DNA from: Clostridium minihomine
GTDB taxonomy: Bacteria > Bacillota > Clostridia > Oscillospirales > Acutalibacteraceae
Direction: 5' to 3'
Assembly (NCBI RefSeq): GCF_900240385.1
Contig: NZ_OEQH01000003.1
Span: 186,001-250,000 of the forward strand
Length of the DNA: 64,000 nt
Made by a program: the position numbers and the translations under genes. Below, in pieces: positions 1 through 9,005 of this stretch. The notes beneath the pieces were generated by a model that saw only the letters and a program-made list of their open reading frames with translations, did no database searches and had not been told where the DNA came from. How positions within the stretch are numbered: position 1 is the stretch's first letter; every line of letters begins with the position of its first letter.

Positions 1-1
1 C

Positions 2-862
2 AAGCCGATTCTGGAACAGGAAAAACCGGATATTGTTTTGGTGCATGGGGATACCCCCACTGCATTTGCCGGGGCATTGGCCGCTTTTTATGCCCGGATT
101 CCGGTGGGGCATGTGGAAGCGGGGCTGCGCACTTATGACATGGATTCACCTTTCCCCGAAGAATTTAACCGTACCGCGGTTGGACTGCTGGCATCTTATC
201 ATTTTGCGCCCACCGAATGGGCACGGGATAATCTTCTGCGGGAAGGAAAACCGAAGGATTCGGTTTGGGTAACAGGAAACACCGTCATCGATGCTATGAA
301 AACCACTATTTCACCGGATTATACCGATGAAAATCTGCAATGGGCCAAGGGCAGCCGTCTGGTTTTACTGACTGCCCACAGAAGAGAAAATCTGGGTGAA
401 AAGCACGAAGAAATCTTTCGGGCGATTCGGCGGGTGGTAGACGAACTGCCCGATGTGAAAGTTTTGTTTCCGGTTCACCCCAATCCGGCGGTTCGGGATA
501 GGCTAAAAGTGCTGCAAGATAGCCCCCGAATCCGGATGATTGAGCCTTTGGATGTCCGGAAATTTCACAACTATTTGGCTCACGCTTATCTGGTTCTAAC
601 AGACAGTGGCGGAATTCAGGAAGAAGCCTCTGGCATGGGGAAGCCAACCTTGGTTTTGCGTGATGTGACAGAGCGTCCGGAGGGGTTGTGGGCAGGCACC
701 CTGCGGCTTGCCGGAACACAGGAAGATACGGTGCATCAAACATTTCATTTGTTGATGACAAATCCCGGAGAATATGAGAAAATGAGTTTATTATCTAAAA
801 ATCCATATGGGGATGGAAATGCCTGCCAAAGAATCGCACAGGTTCTATTAGAACGGTTGTAA
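2..862 (+). CDS. wecB: UDP-N-acetylglucosamine 2-epimerase, 5' end outside window
   Basis: Interconverts UDP-GlcNAc and UDP-ManNAc in the cytoplasm, supplying ManNAc for surface glycans. The reading frame is open from the first bases, so the N-terminus (about a quarter of the usual 370-390 residues) lies upstream of the window. Visible family motifs, in order, are HGDT, HVEAGLRT, PEE.NR, TAHRRENLG, TDSGGIQEEA and RDVTERPEG. The last two belong to the UDP-binding half of this GT-B-like fold. The stop is 14 nt before the next gene's ATG, so it is probably co-transcribed with the thioredoxin/GH8-like gene. That placement suggests a role in making the polymer of the downstream synthase; this is inference. 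Family assignment is secure. Confidence 0.95.
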   Translation, partial: KPILEQEKPDIVLVHGDTPTAFAGALAAFYARIPVGHVEAGLRTYDMDSPFPEEFNRTAVGLLASYHFAPTEWARDNLLREGKPKDSVWVTGNTVIDAMKTTISPDYTDENLQWAKGSRLVLLTAHRRENLGEKHEEIFRAIRRVVDELPDVKVLFPVHPNPAVRDRLKVLQDSPRIRMIEPLDVRKFHNYLAHAYLVLTDSGGIQEEASGMGKPTLVLRDVTERPEGLWAGTLRLAGTQEDTVHQTFHLLMTNPGEYEKMSLLSKNPYGDGNACQRIAQVLLERL

Positions 863-876
863 AGTGAGGGGTGGCC

Positions 877-2466
877 ATGAGGAATTCAACGGAACAAAAA
901 CAGAATAAAAATCTTGTCATTGTGGTGCTGAGCATCGCGGTTTTATTCCTCATGGGGTTATTTTTGCGTCCTTTTTTGTTTCCGCCCGGTGAAGAGTCCA
1001 TTCCTTTGACACAGCAAAGGCCACAAGGTGAAAATCCTTTTCGAACGGTTTTGCTGTATGAGGATTTGTCCAAAAGCACCTTTACGGATGCCGAACAGAA
1101 TCCTGTGGCGCTGAACGACCGATTGGATCAGGTTCAAGTTTTGGTGTATTGGGCCAGCTGGTGCTCCTATTGCCAAAAAGATATGGAAAATATTGATGAA
1201 CTGGCGCAAAAGGTTGCTGGGGAACAGGGGCGCTTGGTTTTGATCAATAAGCTTGATGGTAAAAAAGAAACCCGCGGTCAGGCATTGGAATATTTAAAAA
1301 AGAACTCGGTTCAGACAGAAAATCTGTTTGATGAGGGTGCAAGCCAATATGAAAAATATGGGCTGAATATGGTTCCCACCGTGTTGGTGGTGGATACCAA
1401 GGGACGTTTGGTGTCTTTTTCAGAAGGTGAAATTCCGCAGGAGGCCGCTTTGCTTTCGATGGTGCGCGAGGCTCGCGCAGGAAAAACGGAATCGTTAGCT
1501 CAGTTTATTCAAAGCAATCTGCTCAATGAACAGGGGGGAATTCAAACCGAGTATCGCCGTTCTTCGGCAAAAACAGTTCCCTCCGGTGCAGATGTTTTGA
1601 GCGAATCTCAAGGCTTGATGCTGCAGTATGCGCAGAAGGCCGGGAAGCAAGACCTCTTTGACCGCCTTTGGTCCTATGTGAAAAACAATATGACTGCCGG
1701 TGGTTTGCCGGCCTGGGTGACTCAGGAAGGCGCTTCTCCGTCCACAGTGACGGCGGCTGTGGATGATTTAAGAATTTATCGGGTATTGTCCCAGTCGCGC
1801 ATGAATGCTGCGGTGTTAAAACCCTATGCCGATGCCCTTCTGCAATATGAAACAGAAAATCAGAATTTAGTGGATTTTTACGATTTTAGCTGGAATCAAA
1901 AAGCATCTCGCTTTACACTATGTTATGCGGATTTTCAGGCGCTATCTCTGCTGAAACAGCAGGATTCCCGTTTTGGAAAGGTGTACGATAACAGCCTGCG
2001 TTTGGTTCAAAAAGGGAAAATCAGTCAGGAGTTCCCCTTATATTACAGCTATTACGACTTTAGCACCGGGCAGTACCGGGGGGAATCGCTTCATATGTCC
2101 GAAGCACTTTTGACTCTGCTTCATCTTTCTCAGGCGAACCGCCTGCCGGCGGAAGCTATGGATTGGGTGGAAGAGCGGATGCGGGAGGGATTCCTGTATG
2201 CGAAATACGATTTGGACGGCCGGGTCAGCGAGGACGGTCTTTATGAATCCACCGGAACCTATGCTCTGGTGGCTCAGCTGGCTCTTAGTGAAAACCGCCT
2301 GCCGGTAGCACAGGCGGCTTTTGCCCGGATGGAAACGCTTCGGGTTCGAGACAAAGAGAATCCTGTGGACGGCGCCTTTGGCAATGCTGACGGAACCGGC
2401 ATATATTCTTTTGATCAGTGTATGGCTTTGTTGGCCTATCAGCAGATGGAACAACGAATGGAGTAG
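877..2466 (+). CDS. Membrane-anchored thioredoxin-like domain fused to GH8/BcsZ-like hydrolase domain
   Basis: About 529 residues. One N-terminal membrane anchor (residues about 13-34) is followed by a TlpA-like thioredoxin domain (about 55-200) with active site W95-C96-S97-Y98-C99 and the cis-proline at P167. The C-terminal half (about 225-529) looks like a glycoside hydrolase family 8 alpha/alpha barrel. LSESQG, with E243, fits the SEGQG catalytic-acid motif, and VDDL, with D296/D297, fits the DxDL base region. BcsZ, CcsZ and PssZ are GH8 hydrolases of other synthase-dependent polysaccharide loci, so trimming of the nascent polymer outside the cell is the likely role. The GH8 match is by eye and divergent. 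The ATG at 877 was chosen over the GTG at 871 because GAGGGG at 866-871 is its ribosome site. Confidence 0.72.
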   Translation: MRNSTEQKQNKNLVIVVLSIAVLFLMGLFLRPFLFPPGEESIPLTQQRPQGENPFRTVLLYEDLSKSTFTDAEQNPVALNDRLDQVQVLVYWASWCSYCQKDMENIDELAQKVAGEQGRLVLINKLDGKKETRGQALEYLKKNSVQTENLFDEGASQYEKYGLNMVPTVLVVDTKGRLVSFSEGEIPQEAALLSMVREARAGKTESLAQFIQSNLLNEQGGIQTEYRRSSAKTVPSGADVLSESQGLMLQYAQKAGKQDLFDRLWSYVKNNMTAGGLPAWVTQEGASPSTVTAAVDDLRIYRVLSQSRMNAAVLKPYADALLQYETENQNLVDFYDFSWNQKASRFTLCYADFQALSLLKQQDSRFGKVYDNSLRLVQKGKISQEFPLYYSYYDFSTGQYRGESLHMSEALLTLLHLSQANRLPAEAMDWVEERMREGFLYAKYDLDGRVSEDGLYESTGTYALVAQLALSENRLPVAQAAFARMETLRVRDKENPVDGAFGNADGTGIYSFDQCMALLAYQQMEQRME

Positions 2467-2526
2467 ATAAAATTTATGGTTTTTAGCGAAAAGAAAAATA
2501 GTGTTCTCCAGAGGGAGGAGCAAGAA

Positions 2527-4089
2527 ATGAACAAAGAACAGAAATGGTTTCATTTTTTGGGGAAAAGACCATCGCCTGCTTTTTTGGCTTCTTTGATTTC
2601 GGTGCTGCTTTTGGGGTATGCGTTACTGCTGTCCCCAGCCATTGGAATGGCAGACAGCGGCGATTTCGGCCGGGTAGCCAACCCCCAGGGGATCTATACT
2701 CAACAGCTGGAAGAGTCGGATCGCTATTTTAATTATTTTATTCGGGAATACGGGAATTACATGTATTATAATGAAACAGGGAATGGTATCTTTACTTCCC
2801 AAATTCCCATGATTGGTTTGGCAAAGGGGCTCAATTCTTTACTGAATCCCAATCCGGCCACCTTTGATATTCGGTATCTGGGCGCCATTCACATTGCTTA
2901 TTTTGCGCTGGCCGTGTATTTTTTAACGGAATACGTTACCTGCGGAAGAAAGCGCGGGTGGGCATCGTATTTGATTGCGGCTCTGACGGTTTTTATGTTT
3001 GCTGATTTGGCATACACCGCCTATTTTAATTCCTTTTATGCCGAGGGTATGGTGTTCATTTCATTCATTCTGTGTGTATCCAGCGCATTGCTGATGACGA
3101 AAAACAGGTATCCTCAAGGGTTCCTTTTGGGAATGATTTTTGTCAATGGTTTGATTTTAACTTGCGCAAAGCAGCAGAATGCCCCCGAAGGCTTTTTGCT
3201 GGGGTTTTTGTGTATGACACTTCCGTATGTGATAAAGCGGGAGGAACACCGTTTTCCAAAACCGGATGCTTTAAAAACAGAGAAAAAGAATTGGTTTTCC
3301 GCAAAAAAGTGGAAAGCGGTTTCCTGTACGGCGGGTGCGGTGCTTTGTGTGGCTGGTTTGATGGTATACACGCTGATTCCCAAAACTTTCGTGAATATCA
3401 ATCAGTATCACGCCATGACTCGGGGGATTTTAATGACGTCCCCCAATCCGGAAAAAACACTGGATACGTTTGAAATTGACCGCCAATATGCGCTTTTGGA
3501 TCAAACCATTTATTTTGAGCGGTACCCCGCAGCGCCGGTGGAAAGTCAAATGCTGGAGGATGCGTTTTATTCCAAGTATGGGTTCGGTTCGATGCTGGCC
3601 TATTATACTTTGCACCCCGGCCAATTGATGCAGATGATGAATCTCGCGGCGAAAAACGCTTATTCCATTCGCCCGGCTTATGTGGGAAATTATGAAAAGT
3701 CTGTGGAACATGGCCCCGGTGATAAAACACAATTTTTCACCCTATACAGTTCATTTAAAGAGAATGCTGCGCCCAAAACATTTGGATTTATTGCACTGTG
3801 GTCGGTGTTGGCGCTGGTGCTCAGCAGAAAACAAAAAGGCCGCACTTTGGTTTTGCTGTTCTGTATTTTAAGCGGCGTGTCACAAATGGGAATTTCTATT
3901 TTAGGTGCTGGTGACGCAGATTTATCGAAGCATGTATTTATTTTTAACGTGGCTTTCGATGTGGTGAACTACATAGGCTTCGCTTCTCTGATCTGGATGT
4001 GGTCCGATCGCATTGAGAAAAAGCGTATGAAAAAGCAGACAAAACCGATGATAACAATTGAAAAAGAACAGGTTACTGTCAATGTATAA
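2527..4089 (+). CDS. Polytopic membrane protein, candidate GT-C-type glycosyltransferase (WsfD-like)
   Basis: About 520 residues with roughly ten hydrophobic segments. The first extracytoplasmic loop carries an acidic DSGD motif soon after the first membrane segment, followed by a Tyr-rich stretch. Acidic first loops are typical of GT-C fold transferases that use polyprenyl-phosphate sugars, and the overall look resembles WsfD-type glycan hexose transferases. I cannot confirm the family by eye. In this locus such an enzyme could add side-chain sugars to the polymer. The ATG at 2527 follows AGGGAGGAG at 2512-2520; an in-frame ATG at 2476 has no such site. A GC-rich hairpin follows the stop, so this gene probably ends the first transcription unit of the locus. 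Confidence 0.6.
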   Translation: MNKEQKWFHFLGKRPSPAFLASLISVLLLGYALLLSPAIGMADSGDFGRVANPQGIYTQQLEESDRYFNYFIREYGNYMYYNETGNGIFTSQIPMIGLAKGLNSLLNPNPATFDIRYLGAIHIAYFALAVYFLTEYVTCGRKRGWASYLIAALTVFMFADLAYTAYFNSFYAEGMVFISFILCVSSALLMTKNRYPQGFLLGMIFVNGLILTCAKQQNAPEGFLLGFLCMTLPYVIKREEHRFPKPDALKTEKKNWFSAKKWKAVSCTAGAVLCVAGLMVYTLIPKTFVNINQYHAMTRGILMTSPNPEKTLDTFEIDRQYALLDQTIYFERYPAAPVESQMLEDAFYSKYGFGSMLAYYTLHPGQLMQMMNLAAKNAYSIRPAYVGNYEKSVEHGPGDKTQFFTLYSSFKENAAPKTFGFIALWSVLALVLSRKQKGRTLVLLFCILSGVSQMGISILGAGDADLSKHVFIFNVAFDVVNYIGFASLIWMWSDRIEKKRMKKQTKPMITIEKEQVTVNV

Positions 4090-4101
4090 ATCTTCTCTTA
4101 A

Positions 4102-4126
4102 AAGCCGGAAGCGTTGCTTCCGGCTT
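4102..4126 (+). terminator. Hairpin ending the first exopolysaccharide unit
   Basis: A perfect 11-bp stem (AAGCCGGAAGC, loop GTT, GCTTCCGGCTT) lies 13 nt after the preceding stop. It lacks a strong T-run on the plus strand, so termination may be partial, or it may be only a processing or stabilising hairpin. Confidence 0.55.
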
Positions 4127-4378
4127 AGGGTATTTAGAGCAGATTCTGCTGTTTCCATCTTTTGGATGTTCCATCTTATTTTGGTTTTTGCATGAAGCAT
4201 GTTTTTCACAGGAAAAATCATATAGTTGGCTGTTAGAATAGGACAAAATAACACAAAGGCAGAAATTGGGTTTTTACGGAAAAGAAAAAAGGTTATTCTA
4301 AAAGAAAGCCTGCCTTTTGATTCCATATGATTTGGTCATTTTAATAGCAGGAAAATCAAAAGAAAGGAGCGTCTTCCG
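4127..4378 (+). promoter_or_regulatory. Gene-free leader region before the synthase operon
   Basis: About 250 AT-rich bases separate the hairpin from the DUF2334 start, probably holding the promoter of the synthase operon. I could not pick a convincing -35/-10 pair, and I did not see c-di-GMP riboswitch core motifs. AAAGGAG at 4363-4369 is the ribosome site of the next gene. Confidence 0.35.
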
Positions 4379-5659
4379 ATGATACGAAGGAAAAAATGGG
4401 GTTCGTTTTTTTTTATTACCATTCTCCTCATTCTTCTGTTCACGGTTTCTTTCGGCAGCGCTTCTGCGGCAGAACAAAAAATTCTGGTGGTGTCCAAAAC
4501 GCAGGAGGAGGGCCAGCAGCTTCAGGCGTTGCTGTCGGCCTGCCGCCAGCCTTCGGATTTGGTTCTGGAACGGGACTATCAAAAAGGCAAGCTGTCTGAG
4601 TATCAGGGCATGGTAAGCAGCAGCCGGGTTCCTTTGGAAGAAGCCCGCGCAAAAGGAATCAAACGGCTGCTCACGGGAGAGGCTGCGGCGTTTGCCGATG
4701 GTGTTGTGACAAAAGAAATCAAAAATGCTTCGATATCGATGGAACTTCGGGGATATTCCGAGCTGCCCCAATTTCAGCAGGAAGTAACGGTGTTGGCTTC
4801 TGGGCTGGGAAATTCTTTCGGAGAGCTGATTTTAGAACAGGGGCGGTATCCATTTGCCGTTCAGGGGGAATCGGAAGCCTGTGCCCCCTATTTTCAGCCG
4901 CAAAGCCTGAGCGCCATTGCCATGGGGGAACTGATGCAAAATTTCTTCGGGCTTTCCGCAGGGAAAATGTATTTGCTGCTGGATGAAATTTATGCCTTTT
5001 CTGACGCGTATCTGATTTGCCGTACCGCAGAGGTGCTTTCCGAAAATGGCATGCCTTTCATCATTCGGGTGATGCCGCTTTATGATAATCTGGATTATCC
5101 GGCTTTTTTGCGGTTTGCTCAAGTTTTGCGCTATGTACAGGCTCATAATGGCACAGTCGTTATCCATGAACCGCTGGTGTCACCAAACGAGCATGTGCGG
5201 GAACCGCTGGAGGATAAAATGAAACGGTTTATCCAGGCGCTGGAGAGAGAGAACATTGCTTATCAGCCGATGGATGTGGTTCCGTATTCTCTTTCACTGG
5301 ATGTTTTAGAGCAAATTCAAAGCCCCGGTAAAAATTTTGGCACCTTTTCTATGGACACGATGATTCCGCTTTCTTTGGTTTCAAGCGAGGAAGAATTAAA
5401 ATCAACTGTAGAAAAACTTCAAAATAAATGGCTCAGTCTGGAGGATTACAAGCGTAATTTTACAAACCAAAGTTATTCTTATCGGGAAACGGCCATTGAT
5501 GAACAGTATCAGTATGTGCAGGAAGAAGAGCAGTTTTTCACCGGGCAGATGCAGCGGGGAAACAATGTGCTGATTGTTGTGGTGATTGCGGGGTTGCTTA
5601 CACTGATTGTTTTGCTTTTGATTGGATCAAGAGTGTATCGAAAAAAGTTTTATCGTTAA
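4379..5659 (+). CDS. DUF2334 polysaccharide-deacetylase-like membrane protein
   Basis: 426 residues: a signal peptide (1-30, ending ASA), an extracytoplasmic domain, and one C-terminal membrane segment (about 398-418) followed by a short basic tail. The central region with LLLDEIYAFSD (D202, E203) and the later VIHEP segment match DUF2334, a family related to NodB-type polysaccharide deacetylases. If active it would de-N-acetylate an amino-sugar polymer outside the membrane. The classical NodB metal motif is not clearly present, so a non-catalytic role is possible. It opens the synthase operon, and its stop lies 13 nt before the GTG of the synthase. Confidence 0.7.
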   Translation: MIRRKKWGSFFFITILLILLFTVSFGSASAAEQKILVVSKTQEEGQQLQALLSACRQPSDLVLERDYQKGKLSEYQGMVSSSRVPLEEARAKGIKRLLTGEAAAFADGVVTKEIKNASISMELRGYSELPQFQQEVTVLASGLGNSFGELILEQGRYPFAVQGESEACAPYFQPQSLSAIAMGELMQNFFGLSAGKMYLLLDEIYAFSDAYLICRTAEVLSENGMPFIIRVMPLYDNLDYPAFLRFAQVLRYVQAHNGTVVIHEPLVSPNEHVREPLEDKMKRFIQALERENIAYQPMDVVPYSLSLDVLEQIQSPGKNFGTFSMDTMIPLSLVSSEEELKSTVEKLQNKWLSLEDYKRNFTNQSYSYRETAIDEQYQYVQEEEQFFTGQMQRGNNVLIVVVIAGLLTLIVLLLIGSRVYRKKFYR

Positions 5660-5672
5660 AGGAGTGCTGTAT

Positions 5673-6929
5673 GTGGGAACGCTGAACACGATGATGCTCA
5701 TTGCAATTATCTGCATCTGGCTGCTCCTGCTGATAAATGTGGTTTTGATTGTAGCGGGATACCGCTATTATCTGCAATGTGAAAAAAAGACCTTTCCGCC
5801 TTTAACAGAATTCCCGATGGTTTCTATATTGGTTCCGGCTCATAATGAGGGGAAAGTCATTGAAAGAACGGTATTGTCGCTGCTGAATTTTGATTATCCG
5901 GAAGATCGGTATGAAATTATTGTAATTAACGATAATTCCAGTGATAACAGCCGAGAAATTTTGGAGGGGATTCAAAAAAGATTTCCCGGCAGGAATCTAA
6001 CTTGCATTCATACCGATGCCCAGACCGGCGGAAAAGGAAAATCCAACGCTCTGAACATTGCCCTAAAAGTCAGTGTAGGGGAGTATATCTCAATTTATGA
6101 CGCAGACAATACGCCCGAAAAAACCGCTTTGCGTTATTTGGTTACGGAAATTTCAGGGGATGACAGGCTGGGGGCGGTGATTGGAAAATTCCGTACCCGC
6201 AATAAGAATGTAAACCTTCTCACCCGTTTTATTAATATTGAAACACTGGCCTATCAATGGATGGCTCAATCCGGCCGCTGGTATTTGTTCCGCCTTTGCA
6301 CCATACCGGGAACCAATTATATCATCCGTCGCTCCATTTTGGATGAAATTGATGGGTGGGACGAAAAAGCACTGGCCGAAGATACGGAAATTAGTTACCG
6401 GGTTTATATGATGGGATATTTTATCAAGTTTTTGCCCCATGCGGTCACTTGGGAACAAGAGCCCCAAACACTGCCGGTTTGGTTTAAGCAAAGGGCTCGG
6501 TGGGTGAGGGGAAATATTTATGTGCTGATTAAAAACCTTCCCTTGCTCTTTCGAAAAGAAGCCAAAAAAGTGCGATTTGATATTCTATATTCCTTCAGCA
6601 TTTATTTTCTGTTGCTGTTGTCTTTGGTTTTTTCCGATTTGATGATGATTTTTTCCCTTTTGGGGTGGGCCAGAATTACACTGGCGCAGTTTAGTATTTT
6701 GCTGTGGATTATGGCAATTGTATTATTTGTAGTGGGCACTTTTGTCACGCTGACCACCGAAAAAGGAGAAATGAATCTAAAAAACCTTTTTACTGTGGCA
6801 CTTATGTATGTAACCTATTCCAAATTATGGATGGTAGTTGCTTTTTATGGGCTGATCAAATATTTAGGCGACGCGATTTTTCACCGGGAAGCAAAATGGG
6901 AAAAAACCGTTCGTTTTAACGAGAGGTGA
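5673..6929 (+). CDS. Processive family 2 glycosyltransferase (exopolysaccharide synthase), no PilZ domain
   Basis: 418 residues from a GTG preceded by AAAGGAG at 5658-5664. One N-terminal membrane segment (about 8-29) is followed by a GT-A catalytic domain (about 45-290) and four C-terminal membrane segments. All processive-synthase signatures are present: D87 in the IND motif, D143-A-D145 metal motif, the general-base motif E236-D237, and Q273-RARW. This is the BcsA/IcaA/PssC type of enzyme, which polymerises a nucleotide sugar while exporting the chain. The protein ends shortly after the last membrane helix, so the C-terminal PilZ domain that senses c-di-GMP in BcsA is absent. BcsB-like and degenerate GGDEF proteins follow in the same operon. 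The substrate is not readable from sequence; the nearby epimerase suggests UDP-ManNAc. Confidence 0.9.
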   Translation: MGTLNTMMLIAIICIWLLLLINVVLIVAGYRYYLQCEKKTFPPLTEFPMVSILVPAHNEGKVIERTVLSLLNFDYPEDRYEIIVINDNSSDNSREILEGIQKRFPGRNLTCIHTDAQTGGKGKSNALNIALKVSVGEYISIYDADNTPEKTALRYLVTEISGDDRLGAVIGKFRTRNKNVNLLTRFINIETLAYQWMAQSGRWYLFRLCTIPGTNYIIRRSILDEIDGWDEKALAEDTEISYRVYMMGYFIKFLPHAVTWEQEPQTLPVWFKQRARWVRGNIYVLIKNLPLLFRKEAKKVRFDILYSFSIYFLLLLSLVFSDLMMIFSLLGWARITLAQFSILLWIMAIVLFVVGTFVTLTTEKGEMNLKNLFTVALMYVTYSKLWMVVAFYGLIKYLGDAIFHREAKWEKTVRFNER

Positions 6930-6932
6930 AAT

Positions 6933-9005
6933 ATGAAAGGGTGTGTCAGGCGTCTGGCCGCGCTGTGCGTTGTTTTAGCGGTGATTTTTTCGTCCAGCGT
7001 CATCTTTGCCAAACCGGCCGATTCCAACGAGTATGAATACCGTTATCCATTTTCTTCCGATATTTCTATGACCGGACGGTACAGCCAGATGAGCGAATCT
7101 TTTGTTACCGGGAACTGGGAGATATTGGAGGCTTCCCTTGTGCTGGAATATGCAGCTACCCCGCTGATTCTAAATCAAAAGGCCAGTTTGACGGTTTTGT
7201 TAAATGGAAATCCGGTGACTTCGGTTCCGGTTGTAAAATCTCAGGGAGCCCGCCAGTCTGTTCGAATTTCGCTTCCGGCAAGAAGTGTTCAGACAAAAGG
7301 AGCAAATACTCTGTCGTTTCAGGCAGATTTTCACAGTGATGGCGAGGCCTGTGTGGACGCTGCCTCTCAGTCCAATTGGTTAAATGTGTTCCGGGAATCG
7401 GCGGTTCAAATTCGGTATCGGCCTTTGACTCCCTGTACCAACATCGCTGAATTTTACCAGTGCTTTTCTTCCATAGAAGCGCTGAGCAACCATCAAAGCG
7501 CCTTTTTTGTTCCCCCAAATCCGAATGTACAGGAACTGACCACACTGGCCCTTGCCAGTGGAATTTCTTCGGCGGCTGTTATGGATTATCAGAATCTGAC
7601 TCTTTTGCCAGCTGCCAATGCCCAAGATGTGCTGAAGAAAAAATATGCTGTGTATGTGAGTGGGTATGAACGGCTGCTGCCGGAAATAAAAGCTGCCATG
7701 AGTCAAAATCAGCAGGAGCTGGCACAAAAAGGAACCGTTTTGGCTTTGGTTCGCTTGGGGAATACCCACCTGCTGGTGCTGACGGGAACCGGAGATCTGT
7801 CGGATGCCGGTATTGTTTTGAGTAACCCGGATTTCATGCGCCAGTTTTTGTCCGATACAAAAGCTTTGTCAGATTCCGAGGAATACCGAATGCCCGAATC
7901 TGCCGTGGCTCAATATGTGCCTTTGACGGAATCGGGAGTTTTGGTGAAAGGGAACTTTCGTCAAACGGCGGATTTTTATGTGGAATACCCCAAAAACAGA
8001 ACCCTCTCTGAATCCAGCGAAATGAGCTTGGATTTCCGTTATGCAGAAAACTTGGATTTTACCCGGTCTTTGGTGACTGTATTTTTAAATGGTCAGCCGG
8101 TAGCCAGCAAAAAGCTGACCAAGGAAAATGCCCGGGGGGATCATTTGGTTTTTTCTTTGCCAAATACGATCAAAATTACCGGCAGTTTTTCGGTGAAAAT
8201 TACGTTTGACCTTTCGGCGGGAGAGAACTGGTGCGAACTGACAGCGGAAGAAATGCCTTGGGCCTATGTAGAAAAAACCAGCATGCTGAAGCTGAATTCC
8301 ATCGATCAATCAGAGCTTTTATTTGAAAATTTCCCCAGCCCGTTTGTGCGGGATAATAGCTTGGATCACTTGGTGATTTTGCTTCCGGATTCCCCCAATC
8401 AGGCGGATTTGACTGTAATGAACCGGGTGATGATGACACTGGGCCGTTATGCCAAAGGGAACCGCGGCAGTGTTCGGGTTGCGTTTTTCTCTCAGCCGGG
8501 GGATTTAAAAGAAGCCAATGTCATTGCCATTGGAACCGCTTCTCGCAACAAGATTATTACAGAACAGAAAAAACTGCTTCCTTTTTCGTTTCAAGCAGAC
8601 GGTTCCACTGTTCTTTCCAACAGCAAAATGCTGGTGGATCCGCAATACGGAACCACTTTGGGAATCGGGCAGATCGTTCGTTCGCCTTACAGCGGAACAG
8701 TCCGCAAAGCTTTGTTGGTGCTGACCGGAGCCAATGATTCGGCAATGCTGAAAACCGCTGATTCTTTGGGAACGGAACAGGGATTGTGGGCCTTAACGGG
8801 AAACGCGTTTGCCGCCGATCCTGATGAGGTGTTTTGCTATGAATACCCCATAGAGGAGGGGAATTCTTCTATGCCGGCAAAGAAATCTTCTCAGCCTTCT
8901 GACAACCGCTCTGTTTTAATCTGGATGGCGGCCAGTGTATTTTCTTTGGCCCTATTATCTGCCGGGCTGCTGTGGATGAAATATAGGAGAAAACGTAATT
9001 TATGA
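6933..9005 (+). CDS. BcsB-like exopolysaccharide synthase subunit, copy 1
   Basis: 690 residues: a signal peptide (about 1-27), a long beta-rich extracytoplasmic region, and one C-terminal membrane helix (about 661-682) with a basic tail. This is the architecture of BcsB, the cellulose synthase partner that guides the chain outside the membrane and completes the active synthase complex. Two carbohydrate-binding-like repeats can be seen (around residues 30-140 and 340-430). The second contains ENLDF.RSLVTVFLN, shared with copy 2 further downstream. It starts 3 nt after the synthase stop and overlaps the following GGDEF-like gene by 4 nt (ATGA), so the two are translationally coupled. Confidence 0.85.
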   Translation: MKGCVRRLAALCVVLAVIFSSSVIFAKPADSNEYEYRYPFSSDISMTGRYSQMSESFVTGNWEILEASLVLEYAATPLILNQKASLTVLLNGNPVTSVPVVKSQGARQSVRISLPARSVQTKGANTLSFQADFHSDGEACVDAASQSNWLNVFRESAVQIRYRPLTPCTNIAEFYQCFSSIEALSNHQSAFFVPPNPNVQELTTLALASGISSAAVMDYQNLTLLPAANAQDVLKKKYAVYVSGYERLLPEIKAAMSQNQQELAQKGTVLALVRLGNTHLLVLTGTGDLSDAGIVLSNPDFMRQFLSDTKALSDSEEYRMPESAVAQYVPLTESGVLVKGNFRQTADFYVEYPKNRTLSESSEMSLDFRYAENLDFTRSLVTVFLNGQPVASKKLTKENARGDHLVFSLPNTIKITGSFSVKITFDLSAGENWCELTAEEMPWAYVEKTSMLKLNSIDQSELLFENFPSPFVRDNSLDHLVILLPDSPNQADLTVMNRVMMTLGRYAKGNRGSVRVAFFSQPGDLKEANVIAIGTASRNKIITEQKKLLPFSFQADGSTVLSNSKMLVDPQYGTTLGIGQIVRSPYSGTVRKALLVLTGANDSAMLKTADSLGTEQGLWALTGNAFAADPDEVFCYEYPIEEGNSSMPAKKSSQPSDNRSVLIWMAASVFSLALLSAGLLWMKYRRKRNL

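Noticed and set aside
4127-4378. c-di-GMP riboswitch before the synthase operon
   Set aside because: The conserved GCAAACC and CGCAAAG-type core and the tetraloop receptor arrangement were not seen.
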